Source: Prevotella sp.
GTDB taxonomy: Bacteria; Bacteroidota; Bacteroidia; Bacteroidales; Bacteroidaceae
Direction of reading: 5' to 3'
Assembly (NCBI GenBank): GCA_022782305.1
Contig: JALFPC010000023.1
Location: 1 to 35,985 of the forward strand
DNA length: 35,985 nt
This document shows positions 16,763 to 26,589 of the stretch, in pieces. The position numbers and the translations under genes are program-made. The notes under the pieces were generated by a model, which worked only from the letters and a program-made list of their open reading frames with translations, was not told the origin of the DNA and did not search any database. Each line of letters starts with the position of its first letter. Positions within the stretch are counted from its first letter, which is position 1.

Positions 16763-19700
16763 ATGAAAACTAAAGCTACTAAAATCTTAGTGGGAGCAAT
16801 GATGATGGGGTGCGTTTCTTTGGCGCATGCCCAGCAACTGGCATTCCCAGAAGCCCAGGGATGGGGGCGCTTTGCTACTGGTGGACGCACGGGTACCGTG
16901 TATCATGTCACTAATCTCAACGATAGTGGTTCAGGGTCGCTCAGAGATGCTGTCAGCCAGCCAAACAGAATTGTCGTTTTCGATGTGGCTGGTGTTATCC
17001 GCATCAATAGCCGCATCGTTTTCTCAAAGAATCTGTATGTGGCAGGACAAACAGCACCTGGTGAGGGTATCACCGTGTATGGAGACGGAGTATCATTCTC
17101 TGGTGCAGATGGCATCATCGTCAGATACATGAAATTCAGAATGGGTAGGGTAGGTTCTGATGGAAAGGACTGCGCTGGTATCGCAAATGGAAAAAACATG
17201 ATCTTTGACCACTGCTCCTTTGCATGGGGTAGAGATGAGACCTTCTCTATCAACTGGGACAGCAAAGGCACTGCTCCACAGGATATCACCATCTCAAACT
17301 GTATTGTTAGCCAGGGATTGCTTACTCACTCTGCAGGTGGACTTATGCAGGCTGACAATATCTCTCTATACAGAAACCTTTATGTAGACAACTCTACACG
17401 AAACAATAAAATAAAGGGCAAAAACCAGTATGTCAATAATGTGGTGTATAACTGGCAAAACGGTGCATATATCATGGGTGGCGACTCTGAGGGGGAGTCT
17501 TTCTGTAATATCGAAAGCAACCTCTTTATCAATGGTCCTGCAAAGGGCGGAGACGCTTTTACAGGTGGTAATGCTAACTTCCATTTCTATGGCGATGACA
17601 ACTGGCAGGATAAGAATATTGACGGAAAATATGACCCTGCGGTAGTCACATCTTATTCTGCTGCAGACCGAAAAACGACTCCTTATGACTATCCAGAACT
17701 GGAGAAATTTGACGGAAATACCCTTATTGATAATCTGCTGCCTACCGTGGGAGCATCGCTGCCTTACCGTGACCTTGCCGATTGCTATGTGGTAGATGAG
17801 GTGCTTTCTTTCGGTAAGAAAGGGGGTCTCATCTCAGATGAGGCCAACCTACCAATAGGAGCTCCCGATACATGGACTATGTGGAAGGGAAATGCAAGGG
17901 TCGACAGCGACAAGGATGGTATGCCAGACGAGTGGGAAAATGCTAATGGCACCAATCCAAATGTTAATGATGCTATGACGATTGCAGACAATGGATATGC
18001 AAATATCGAAAATTATATCAATAGCTTGACCATAGATAGCCGACAGTTCTTCCTTAGAGCTCCTATGCTCGTGGAAAGCTTGGCAGAAACTACATCTACA
18101 CTCAAAATAGGATGGAAAGACTATTCTGACAATGAAGAGGGTTTTGTGGTTGAGATGAAAAAAGAGGGAGATGCCGACTTTGTAGAGAAGGCTCGCACCG
18201 AGGCAAATGTTAACCAGATTACCGTGCAGGGACTGGAACCAGGCACAGCTTATATCTTCCGTGTAAAGGCCTTTGCAGGTGCGTCTTATTCTGATTATTC
18301 TAAAGAGGTGCGCATCACTACACGTCCGCTCGAGGTGGGTATCATTGATATAGATACCTATGAGGCTGACTATGTGTGGTGCGATAAGGTGACTAACTGG
18401 GATTTCACCTCACGGACATGGAACGAGGGAATAGATGTTTATCATGATGATGTAAACGTGCTCATACATTCTGATGCAGATGCAACCATAAGCGTGGATG
18501 CCGAGGTGGCTCCTGATGCTATCGTGGTGACGGGTAATGGAAATATTACACTCAACGGAGAAGGTAACATCGGTGGACTCACATCCATGAACAAGGCTGG
18601 AGAGGGTACTCTTGCCATCAATACAACTAATAAATATTCTGGAGCTACTGTGTTGCATGAGGGAACAATTGAGTTTAATTCACTCAAAAATGGTGGTGAG
18701 GCCAGCGCCATTGGCAGCAGCAAGGAATTTGCACAAAACTGGATCTTCGATGGAGGTACATATAAGTATACTGGTGCCACAACAGCCACAAACAGAAGCG
18801 CAAAACTTATGCGACCAACTGTTTTTAATATCGAACAGAGCAGTGCCGTGGTTACCATGAATGGAAACCTGGAGGGAAATAGCGACTTTATTCTCGACGG
18901 AAAAGGACAACTGAAGGTGGGAACAACCAAATTCTTTACCCATACAGGTGCTACACAACTCAATGGCGGTACACTATATCTCAGCACCGTAGACATTGCC
19001 AAGGCGGGAATAGGCTCGTCATCAAAACTTGTGCTCAATGGTGGTCACCTCAAAACAAAGGGTGAGAGTAGCGGATATGAGACTTATTCATTCCCCATTG
19101 AGGTCATTGGAGACGAAATCTCGCAGATTAGCTACAACAGAAACTGCTATATCAACAATAAAGTGACGGGCACGGGAGTTCTGCAGTTCAATATCCCTTA
19201 CCTCCGCGAGTATATAAAGGGTGACTTCTCTGAGTTTACAGGCCGAATCATCGCAAATGGTATCTCTTCTGAGTCTGCTGGTTCGCTGTTCCTTATCAAT
19301 AGCAATAGCGTAAACCTCAAAAACACGGTCATTCAGTGTAAGGGTAACGCACGTGTTTGTATTTGGGACACCAGTGGTTCTCAGACACTTGGAGGTTTGT
19401 CGGGTGTTTCGGGCACTTACCTCAGCGGTTCGAGCAAGAATACTGATGGATTCTCATGCAAATGGTCGGTAGGTTCTGCAAATACTGACGAGACCTTTGC
19501 TGGCAAGATCAATAACTGGTCATGCTCGGGTAGCGGCCATTCTGGCACTGTGTCTATTAATAAGGTGGGCACTGGATTGTGGCGTCTTACTGGCAGCAAT
19601 GACTATAAGGGTAACACTAATGTGAAGGCTGGTACCCTCGTGGTAAATGGTACAAATAGCGGCACAGGACCTGTAGCAGTATCCAAGGATGCTACACTCA

Positions 19701-20233
19701 AGGGCAAGGGTACCATCGCTGCTCGTGTATCTCTGCTTAGTGGTGCCACTGTATGCGCAGGAGATACACTCATCAACTCCAGCGTGCTGAAACTCAATGG
19801 TGGACTCACAGCAAATTATGGTTCAATTATTGAATTCCCTCTCAAGAGCCAAGACGGAATGAATACATCAAACCGTATCAAGGTAACGGGTGCATTAACT
19901 ATCAATGGTGCCACTTTGAGCCTCGATATCTCAAATGCTACATCCATTCAGGATGGTACACAGTTTACTCTTTTCGACCTGTCAGCAGCAAACGTAAGCG
20001 GCTCTGGTTTCGCAAACATCGTGCCTGAAGTGCCATCAGAGAATCAGGTTTGGGACACCAGCAATCTGCTCACCACCGGAATAATTAGCGTTAAGGCAAA
20101 AGGTGCCGACGGCATCAATGACGCTATCAACGATGGCAGCAATGATGCTCCTATCTACGATCTCAACGGAAAGCGCATACCAGAAGCCAAGGGTATGTAT
20201 ATCCGTGACGGCAAGAAATATTTTGGCAAATAA
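16763..20233 (+). CDS. Secreted pectate lyase (PL1-like) with Fn3 domain and autotransporter-associated (PATR-type) beta repeats
   Basis: AFPEAQGWGRFATGGRTGTVYHVTNLNDSGSGSLRDAV...IIVRYMKFRMG...IFDHCSFAWG; Fn3-like segment; NKAGEGTLAINTTNKYSGATVLHEGTIEF and KVGTGLWRLTGSNDYKGNTNVKAGTLVVNGT. Confidence 0.85.
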   Translation: MKTKATKILVGAMMMGCVSLAHAQQLAFPEAQGWGRFATGGRTGTVYHVTNLNDSGSGSLRDAVSQPNRIVVFDVAGVIRINSRIVFSKNLYVAGQTAPGEGITVYGDGVSFSGADGIIVRYMKFRMGRVGSDGKDCAGIANGKNMIFDHCSFAWGRDETFSINWDSKGTAPQDITISNCIVSQGLLTHSAGGLMQADNISLYRNLYVDNSTRNNKIKGKNQYVNNVVYNWQNGAYIMGGDSEGESFCNIESNLFINGPAKGGDAFTGGNANFHFYGDDNWQDKNIDGKYDPAVVTSYSAADRKTTPYDYPELEKFDGNTLIDNLLPTVGASLPYRDLADCYVVDEVLSFGKKGGLISDEANLPIGAPDTWTMWKGNARVDSDKDGMPDEWENANGTNPNVNDAMTIADNGYANIENYINSLTIDSRQFFLRAPMLVESLAETTSTLKIGWKDYSDNEEGFVVEMKKEGDADFVEKARTEANVNQITVQGLEPGTAYIFRVKAFAGASYSDYSKEVRITTRPLEVGIIDIDTYEADYVWCDKVTNWDFTSRTWNEGIDVYHDDVNVLIHSDADATISVDAEVAPDAIVVTGNGNITLNGEGNIGGLTSMNKAGEGTLAINTTNKYSGATVLHEGTIEFNSLKNGGEASAIGSSKEFAQNWIFDGGTYKYTGATTATNRSAKLMRPTVFNIEQSSAVVTMNGNLEGNSDFILDGKGQLKVGTTKFFTHTGATQLNGGTLYLSTVDIAKAGIGSSSKLVLNGGHLKTKGESSGYETYSFPIEVIGDEISQISYNRNCYINNKVTGTGVLQFNIPYLREYIKGDFSEFTGRIIANGISSESAGSLFLINSNSVNLKNTVIQCKGNARVCIWDTSGSQTLGGLSGVSGTYLSGSSKNTDGFSCKWSVGSANTDETFAGKINNWSCSGSGHSGTVSINKVGTGLWRLTGSNDYKGNTNVKAGTLVVNGTNSGTGPVAVSKDATLKGKGTIAARVSLLSGATVCAGDTLINSSVLKLNGGLTANYGSIIEFPLKSQDGMNTSNRIKVTGALTINGATLSLDISNATSIQDGTQFTLFDLSAANVSGSGFANIVPEVPSENQVWDTSNLLTTGIISVKAKGADGINDAINDGSNDAPIYDLNGKRIPEAKGMYIRDGKKYFGK

Positions 20234-20251
20234 TCAAACACAATCATAATG

Positions 20252-20298
20252 GCCATGCTGCATGGGGGATTTCATTCCAACCGCAGCATGGCTTTTCT
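20252..20298 (+). terminator. Hairpin after PL1-like lyase gene
   Basis: GCCATGCTGC ... GCAGCATGGC followed by TTTTC. Confidence 0.65.
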
Positions 20299-20410
20299 AT
20301 CATTACACTGAAGATATGTGTAGGTGGGTTCAACCCATCTGTACTGTTTTTTTTAGTATCTAATTTTTTCCAATTACCTAAATATCACTATTTCTCAAAA
20401 CAATCTAAAA

Positions 20411-22864
20411 ATGAAACAAATCAAAAACCTATTACTATGCATGATAACCTCGCTGTTGGCTATGGGGGCCAAGGCTGAAACGGTTACATACAATTTTGAA
20501 AATGGCCTGCCATCTGCATGGGCATGCTCTGGAGTGACCATAAAAAAAGATAACGGCAGCAATAGGGCTGCTATGTCGTCGGGAGCCACAATGGTAACGG
20601 ATGCCATGCCTAACCTCAAATTGGTTGAATATAAGCATCGAGGCAGCGGCAATGGCAAAAAACTTGTTGTGGAGAAATCAATAGATGGTGGGGCCACATG
20701 GACATCAATAGGCGAAACCACTGTGTCGTCGGCATCTGCATACGGAACGGCAAGCCATACCATAGGAGAAAACTCTACACCTGCCACCATCATAAGGTTT
20801 ACATGTATGAGTGCAACTATTTATTTGGACGACATCATTTTTACCACGGGTAGTGGTGACGATGTTGAACCCACAGAACCCACAGAACCTACCATCACCG
20901 CAGGTGCAGCCATGATCAGTTTCGGCAAGGTGAAAGTGGGGGAGGAGCGCACTAGAATAATCCCCCTGGCAGCCGCATGCCTGCAACCTGATGCGGGAGT
21001 GCTATTCATAGAATCATCATCTCCGACAGTAACCATAAGCACTGATGGGCAGACTTTTGACTCCAGTGTGCAGTTGACATATAGCGAGGGAATGGTTTCG
21101 GGAGCAGAACTTCATGTGAGATTTGCTCCTGCCGATTATATGCAATACGATGCACAGGTGCAGATATCTGGCGGAGCAGCCAAGCATACCATAACCATAA
21201 AGGGAGAAGGTTCCACAGTGTCGTGTAATGAGTATTATATCGCTCCCGACGGAAACGATGCCACTGGCGATGGAACCATATTGCATCCATGGATGAATCT
21301 TCAGAAGGTGGTAGACATTGCACAGCCAGGAGATGTGATCATCTGCCGAGGCGGACGGTATCTTTTCACCTCACGTGATAGCAGCAACAAACTAACAGTG
21401 AGAATAAAACGCTCTGGAACTGCCTCAGACCCCATCACCATACGAAACTATGATGGTGAGCAACCCATCTTCGACTTTGAACAGCAACTCATCGATTGCA
21501 ACCGCGACCGCAGTAAAGTGGGAGATAGGGGCATACATCTCACGGGCAACTATTGGGTGTTGTATGGCTTGCATATCACCCATGCCGCCGACAATGGAAT
21601 AAAACTCGAGGGTAGCCACAACAGAATAGAGAGATGCGAGTTCAGCTATAATCTCGACACGGGAATACAATTGGGCTTTGGACACAACTTCTCTGACTCG
21701 GGATTCGGTTCGCAAAACGATGGGTCTTATTGCGCATATAATGATATCATCGACTGCGACAGCCATCATAACTGCGATTTCGATACTAACTATGGAAGCG
21801 ATGCAGATGGGTTTGCCTGCAAAATGCACAATGGAAAGGGAAACAGGTTTATACGTTGCCGAGCATGGCGCAACAGTGATGATGCATGGGATTTGTTTGA
21901 AACAGATTTCAGTGTGACCCTCATAGAATGTTGGGCATGGGAGTCGGGCAAATCATCTGACCATACCTGGGTGTATGACTATTTTGACAAAGGACCAAAT
22001 TTCTCTGGAAATGGCAACGGAATCAAGTTGGGGGGCAACGGCACTGGTGGTTCGTCAAAGGGTGTGCACTATGCCTACAATTGTGTGGCCTTTGGAAACA
22101 ATGTGTCGGGTTCTGTCAAGGGTTTCGACTGCAATAATCATAAGGGAGGTCATGTGTTGGTTGGATGTCTCGGTTTCGACAATGGATATGATTTCATGTT
22201 TGAGTCTGGTGGAGGAGCCAATTCTGAGTTCTATAATAATGTATGCTTTGGTCGTCAGGAGATTCTTGTAGGTACTGAGAGCAACAATGGATTCCTTGGT
22301 AATGTGCAGGCTGGCAAGACATTCTGCAATAATGTGGTCAAGGGATTCAATCGTGCAGACTATGAAAGTCTTTCGGAGGAAGATGCCATGGCACCCAGAG
22401 GTATAGATGGTTCCATGCCTGCCAGATTCGCTCGCCTCAAATATGGTTCGGCACTTATAGATAAGGGATTGGACAAACCAGTGCCATACACTGATGAGTT
22501 TCCCTTCCTCTTGCAACCCATCATGGGGGCAGCCCGAGACCTGGGGCCATACGAGTATCTTTCTGATGCATCTTCAGCCCTACAGGCTATACTAAACCAC
22601 AAGTCTGTCAACTCCTTCCGCATTACTAATGGACGCACCTGTGGGGAGCGCATTGCTGTGGTGAGCAGTGATACAAGGTCAGACATCATCATCTGCCTCT
22701 ATAATGTAGGAGGGCAGTATATGGGCCAAATAGCCTCTGTCAAGGCAGAGAAAGGAGTTGACTATTACCTGCCTCTTGATATGTCGTCGCTCAAGCCGGG
22801 AGTGTATGTCTGTAAGGCTACTATTGCTGACCAGTCTTATTCTGCCAAGTTATCAATAAGATAA
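20411..22864 (+). CDS. Secreted pectate/exopolygalacturonate lyase, PL9-like, with T9SS-type C-terminal segment
   Basis: YYIAPDGNDATGDGTILHPWMNLQKVVDIAQPGDVIICRGGRY; DADGFACKMHNGKGNRFIRCRAWRNSDDAWDLFE; C-term LPLDMSSLKPGVYVCKATIADQSYSAKLSIR. Confidence 0.85.
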   Translation: MKQIKNLLLCMITSLLAMGAKAETVTYNFENGLPSAWACSGVTIKKDNGSNRAAMSSGATMVTDAMPNLKLVEYKHRGSGNGKKLVVEKSIDGGATWTSIGETTVSSASAYGTASHTIGENSTPATIIRFTCMSATIYLDDIIFTTGSGDDVEPTEPTEPTITAGAAMISFGKVKVGEERTRIIPLAAACLQPDAGVLFIESSSPTVTISTDGQTFDSSVQLTYSEGMVSGAELHVRFAPADYMQYDAQVQISGGAAKHTITIKGEGSTVSCNEYYIAPDGNDATGDGTILHPWMNLQKVVDIAQPGDVIICRGGRYLFTSRDSSNKLTVRIKRSGTASDPITIRNYDGEQPIFDFEQQLIDCNRDRSKVGDRGIHLTGNYWVLYGLHITHAADNGIKLEGSHNRIERCEFSYNLDTGIQLGFGHNFSDSGFGSQNDGSYCAYNDIIDCDSHHNCDFDTNYGSDADGFACKMHNGKGNRFIRCRAWRNSDDAWDLFETDFSVTLIECWAWESGKSSDHTWVYDYFDKGPNFSGNGNGIKLGGNGTGGSSKGVHYAYNCVAFGNNVSGSVKGFDCNNHKGGHVLVGCLGFDNGYDFMFESGGGANSEFYNNVCFGRQEILVGTESNNGFLGNVQAGKTFCNNVVKGFNRADYESLSEEDAMAPRGIDGSMPARFARLKYGSALIDKGLDKPVPYTDEFPFLLQPIMGAARDLGPYEYLSDASSALQAILNHKSVNSFRITNGRTCGERIAVVSSDTRSDIIICLYNVGGQYMGQIASVKAEKGVDYYLPLDMSSLKPGVYVCKATIADQSYSAKLSIR

Positions 22865-22931
22865 GCCATGGAAGCAATACATTATTTTTATAAGTAGGTA
22901 TCATTCATATAAAACAAAAAAGATAAGAAAT

Positions 22932-23237
22932 ATGGTAAAGCACATTATTTTATGGACCTTAGATCAGAAGTTGTCTGAGATACAGAAAGAAGAAGTAAAA
23001 AAGGGAATAAAGGAAGGGCTGGAGTCGCTTTGTGGGGTAGTGCCCGGTCTTTTGGATGTGAAGGTAATAATAGATGGTCGTTTGTCATCTTCTAATTGTG
23101 ATGTGATGCTCGACAGCACTCTTGAGAGTGAAGAGGCACTCAAAGGCTATGCTATCCATCCAGCACATGTAAAGGTGGCAGACACAAAGGTGCGCCCATA
23201 TACCATTGGCCGCACATGTCTCGACTATGAGATATAG
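22932..23237 (+). CDS. Dabb (stress-responsive alpha/beta barrel) family protein
   Basis: MVKHIILWTLDQK...LLDVKVIIDGR...SNCDVMLDSTLESEEALKGYAIHPAHVKV. Confidence 0.85.
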   Translation: MVKHIILWTLDQKLSEIQKEEVKKGIKEGLESLCGVVPGLLDVKVIIDGRLSSSNCDVMLDSTLESEEALKGYAIHPAHVKVADTKVRPYTIGRTCLDYEI

Positions 23238-23306
23238 TTTTTTTACTTCAAATATGTATAACCATCAGTTAAGGTGGGTTCTATTAATACATTGCTGAAT
23301 AAAGAT

Positions 23307-23344
23307 TATGAGGGTGTGTCAGTTCTTTTTGACGCACCCTCATA
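23307..23344. terminator. Bidirectional terminator between convergent Dabb gene and htpG
   Basis: TATGAGGGTGTGTCA ... TGACGCACCCTCATA. Confidence 0.75.
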
Positions 23345-23371
23345 CATTCTTAATGAGTATCTGATGATGTA

Positions 23372-25426
23372 TTATTTGATCAAGTCAACGGAGCGCTTGA
23401 GGAATGCGGCGAGGGCAGCACCCTTGAGCATACCATTTTGAAGCAGTGCCAGGTCGATGAGTTGATGTACGATGCTGTTGCCCTTGGCATAGCCAGTGAG
23501 GATCTCGGCCTTTTTGCTCTTCTGCTCGTCTATGGCCTTTTGAGTGTTTGCCATGTCGTCTTTCTCCTCCTGTGTGATCTCCTCGGGCTTCTTGCTGCTC
23601 TGCTGCTGGCGGAGTGCTGCCATCCTGGCCTCCTGGCCTTTAATCTCACTGAGCACTGGGGTGAGGGCTTCAGAGGTGCTGGCATTGCAGTCGTCAAGCA
23701 CTTTCTTCACCAGTGGATGGTCGGCATTGAGCACGAGGCTATAGCTGTCGGGCATCTCTGCATAGAAGTTCATGCCCTGCTGGAATCTGCTCATGTCTTT
23801 CATTCTTCTCATCCATTCGTTTTGGGTGATGATTACGGGTTGTGCCGATTCGCCGAGGTTCTGCACGTCTACCATAAACTCGCATTTGTCGAGATGAGGC
23901 ATCTGCGACTTAAACACGTCTGAGAGGCTGTTGCGGTCGTCGTCGGCTATTGTAGACTTGGCAGCATCTTCTTTTACTATCAGTCTGTCGATGATGTCGC
24001 TGTCAACACGTGTGAAATGCGACTTTTCGAATTTCTGCTCAAGCATTGATATGACAGGCACGTCGAGTTGTCCGTCGAGCATCAACACGCTATAGCCCTT
24101 GTCCTTGGCGGCCTCTATGTATGAATACTGCTCTTCCTTGTCGGTAGCATAGAGGTATACGAGTTGTCCCGACTTGTCTGTCTGGTTATCCTTGATGAGT
24201 GTCTGATATTCCTCGTAGGTGAAGAACTTGCCGTCGGAGTCGGTGAGCAGTGCGAAATCCTTTGCGCGGTCATAGAAACTTTCTTCAGACAGCATGCCAT
24301 AGTGGATAAAGAGTTTCAGGTCGTTCCACTTCTCCTCGTATGACTTGCGGTCTTCCTTGAAGATAGACTGTAGTCGGTCGCTCACTTTCTTGGTGATATA
24401 TGTGGAGATCTTCTTCACGTCGCGGTCGCTTTGAAGATAAGACCTGCTCACGTTGAGAGGAATATCGGGCGAATCAATCACACCATGGAGCAGGGTGAGA
24501 AACTCTGGCACGATGCCCTCTACTTGGTCGGTCACAAACACCTGATTGCAGTAGAGTTGTATCTTGTTGCGCTGGAGGTCGAGATTGGATTTGATCCTTG
24601 GGAAATAGAGAATACCCGTAAGGTTGAATGGGTAGTCTACATTGAGATGAATCCAAAACATCGGTTCATCGTGCATGGGATAGAGGGTCTGGTAGAACGA
24701 CTTGTAATCCTCGTCCTTAAGAGTGCTTGGAGTCTTGGTCCACAGAGGTTCCACACTGTTGATGATGTTATCCTCGTCTGTGTCTACCTCCTTGCCGTCT
24801 TTCCATTCTGTCTTCTTGCCGAAAGCCACGGGCACTGGCATAAACTTACAGTATTTGTTGAGCAGTTGCTGCAGTGTAGCCTTTTCGAGATACTCCTTGC
24901 AGTCATCATCGATATACAGGATGATGTCGGTGCCGCGCTCCTCTCTCTCTGCATCGTCGATCTCGTAGGCTGGACTTCCATCGCATGACCATTTAACGGC
25001 TTTTGCTCCATCCTGATAACTGCGTGTAATTATTTCCACTTTCTTGCTCACCATAAACGATGAGTAAAAACCGAGTCCGAAATGGCCTATGATGTTGTTT
25101 GCATTGTCTTTGTATTTCTCCAAGAAATCGTTGACGCCCGAGAATGCTATCTGGTTGATATACTTGTCTATCTCTCCTTCGGTCATGCCGAGTCCGTGGT
25201 CGGAGATGGTGATAGTGCCAGCCTCTGTGTCGAGAGCCACCCTTACAGTAAGGTCGCCCAGTTCACCTTTAAAGTCGCCCTTGTCGGCCAGGGTTTTGAT
25301 TTTCTGTGTTGCATCCACAGCGTTAGAAACCATTTCGCGGAGAAAGATCTCATGGTCAGAATAGAGAAACTTTTTTATTACGGGGAAGATGTTCTCTGTG
25401 GTAACCCCGATATTTCCTTTTTGCAT
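23372..25426 (-). CDS. htpG: Molecular chaperone HtpG (Hsp90)
   Basis: SDHEIFLREMVSNAVDATQKI, TISDHGLGMTEGEIDKYINQIAFSG, IIGHFGLGFYSSFMVS, LNVSRSYLQSDRDVKKI. Confidence 0.95.
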   Translation of the reverse strand: MQKGNIGVTTENIFPVIKKFLYSDHEIFLREMVSNAVDATQKIKTLADKGDFKGELGDLTVRVALDTEAGTITISDHGLGMTEGEIDKYINQIAFSGVNDFLEKYKDNANNIIGHFGLGFYSSFMVSKKVEIITRSYQDGAKAVKWSCDGSPAYEIDDAEREERGTDIILYIDDDCKEYLEKATLQQLLNKYCKFMPVPVAFGKKTEWKDGKEVDTDEDNIINSVEPLWTKTPSTLKDEDYKSFYQTLYPMHDEPMFWIHLNVDYPFNLTGILYFPRIKSNLDLQRNKIQLYCNQVFVTDQVEGIVPEFLTLLHGVIDSPDIPLNVSRSYLQSDRDVKKISTYITKKVSDRLQSIFKEDRKSYEEKWNDLKLFIHYGMLSEESFYDRAKDFALLTDSDGKFFTYEEYQTLIKDNQTDKSGQLVYLYATDKEEQYSYIEAAKDKGYSVLMLDGQLDVPVISMLEQKFEKSHFTRVDSDIIDRLIVKEDAAKSTIADDDRNSLSDVFKSQMPHLDKCEFMVDVQNLGESAQPVIITQNEWMRRMKDMSRFQQGMNFYAEMPDSYSLVLNADHPLVKKVLDDCNASTSEALTPVLSEIKGQEARMAALRQQQSSKKPEEITQEEKDDMANTQKAIDEQKSKKAEILTGYAKGNSIVHQLIDLALLQNGMLKGAALAAFLKRSVDLIK

Positions 25427-25502
25427 GTCTTGAAATATTATGTTAGTTCAATTTTTATTTATGTAATAACTGCTGTTTTTGCAACAAATAATGTGCCATA
25501 AC

Positions 25503-25523
25503 GTCATAATGACAAATTGTCAT
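25503..25523. promoter_or_regulatory. Overlapping palindromes upstream of htpG (GTCATAATGAC and ATGACAAATTGTCAT)
   Basis: Three GTCAT/ATGAC half-sites in 21 bp; ATGACAA-A-TTGTCAT is a perfect inverted repeat. Confidence 0.5.
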
Positions 25524-25568
25524 GCTGATATTATGCATTTTTTTTAGCCTAATAACAAGGCAAACAGA

Positions 25569-25614
25569 GCCTCCACATGCTTTTTTATGGCCACAAACCA
25601 TGAAAAGTGGAGGC
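25569..25614. other. Long hairpin in htpG/map divergent intergenic region
   Basis: GCCTCCAC...GTGGAGGC (8 bp) enclosing TTTTTTATGG-CCACAAA-CCATGAAAA. Confidence 0.55.
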
Positions 25615-25723
25615 AATTATGACCAACTAAATGTTTTTTTTTGTAATTTTGCAGCGGATAAGATATCCATTAATGTTAAACCTACGTTGGGCGGTGCTTA
25701 ATGGCCGCCTGTGATATGAGATT

Positions 25724-26587
25724 ATGATTGGAAGAAAGAAACGCTGGACACTATTGCCAGGTCAGGCTCCCACAGATATGGACCTAAAGATTATGGACAT
25801 GGAGAAGAGGGGCAAGATTGTGCCTACGAGAAGTTTGATTAAAACCCCAGAACAGATTGAGGGCATAAGGCGCAGCGGCGAATTGAACACGGCGGTGCTC
25901 GATGAGGTGGCGCGACTCATACATCCAGGCATGAACACCCTTGAGATTGATGAGATATGCAGCAGTTATTGCACTTCTCATGGAGGTGTGGCCGCCTGCC
26001 TCGGCTATGAGGGATATCCCAAGAGTGTGTGCACAAGCATTAATGAGGTGGTGTGCCATGGCATACCCAAAGAGACCGATGTGCTGCAGGAGGGCGACAT
26101 AGTGAATGTTGATTTCACCACCATTCTCGATGGCTATTATGCCGATGCCTCCAGAATGTTTGTCATTGGAGGCAAGACAACACCCGAAAAGGAGCAATTG
26201 GTGAGGGTGGCGCGAGAGTGCCTGGAGATAGGTGCCGAGGCTGCCAAACCTTACGGCTTTGTGGGCGACATTGGCCATGCCATCAAAAAGCATTGCAAGA
26301 AATACAATTATGGCATAGTAAAAGACCTGTGCGGCCATGGCGTGGGACTCGAATTCCACGAAGAACCCGAGGTGGTGCACGATGCATACCGCGGCACGGG
26401 CATGCTGCTGGTGCCCGGCATGGTGTTTACCATTGAACCCATGATCAACATGGGCACGAGTAAGGTGTTTATAGATGCTGACGACGAATACGGATGGGAG
26501 GTGATTACAGGCGACGAGAAGCCCAGCGCCCAGTGGGAGCACACATTCCTGATGACAGAGCATGGCGTGGAGATATTGTCATACTGA
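25724..26587 (+). CDS. map: Type I methionyl aminopeptidase
   Basis: CTSINEVVCHGIP, DIVNVDFTTILDGYYADASRMF, CGHGVGLEFHEEPEV, GMVFTIEPMI. Confidence 0.93.
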   Translation: MIGRKKRWTLLPGQAPTDMDLKIMDMEKRGKIVPTRSLIKTPEQIEGIRRSGELNTAVLDEVARLIHPGMNTLEIDEICSSYCTSHGGVAACLGYEGYPKSVCTSINEVVCHGIPKETDVLQEGDIVNVDFTTILDGYYADASRMFVIGGKTTPEKEQLVRVARECLEIGAEAAKPYGFVGDIGHAIKKHCKKYNYGIVKDLCGHGVGLEFHEEPEVVHDAYRGTGMLLVPGMVFTIEPMINMGTSKVFIDADDEYGWEVITGDEKPSAQWEHTFLMTEHGVEILSY

Positions 26588-26589
26588 TT

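Noticed and set aside
25784-26563. 259-aa minus-strand ORF
   Set aside because: Antisense to map; His/Cys-rich low-quality translation typical of shadow ORFs.
26494-26589. N-terminal extension of tsaD in the ORF track
   Set aside because: Overlaps map out of frame; conserved TsaD sequence begins at the ATG at 26590.
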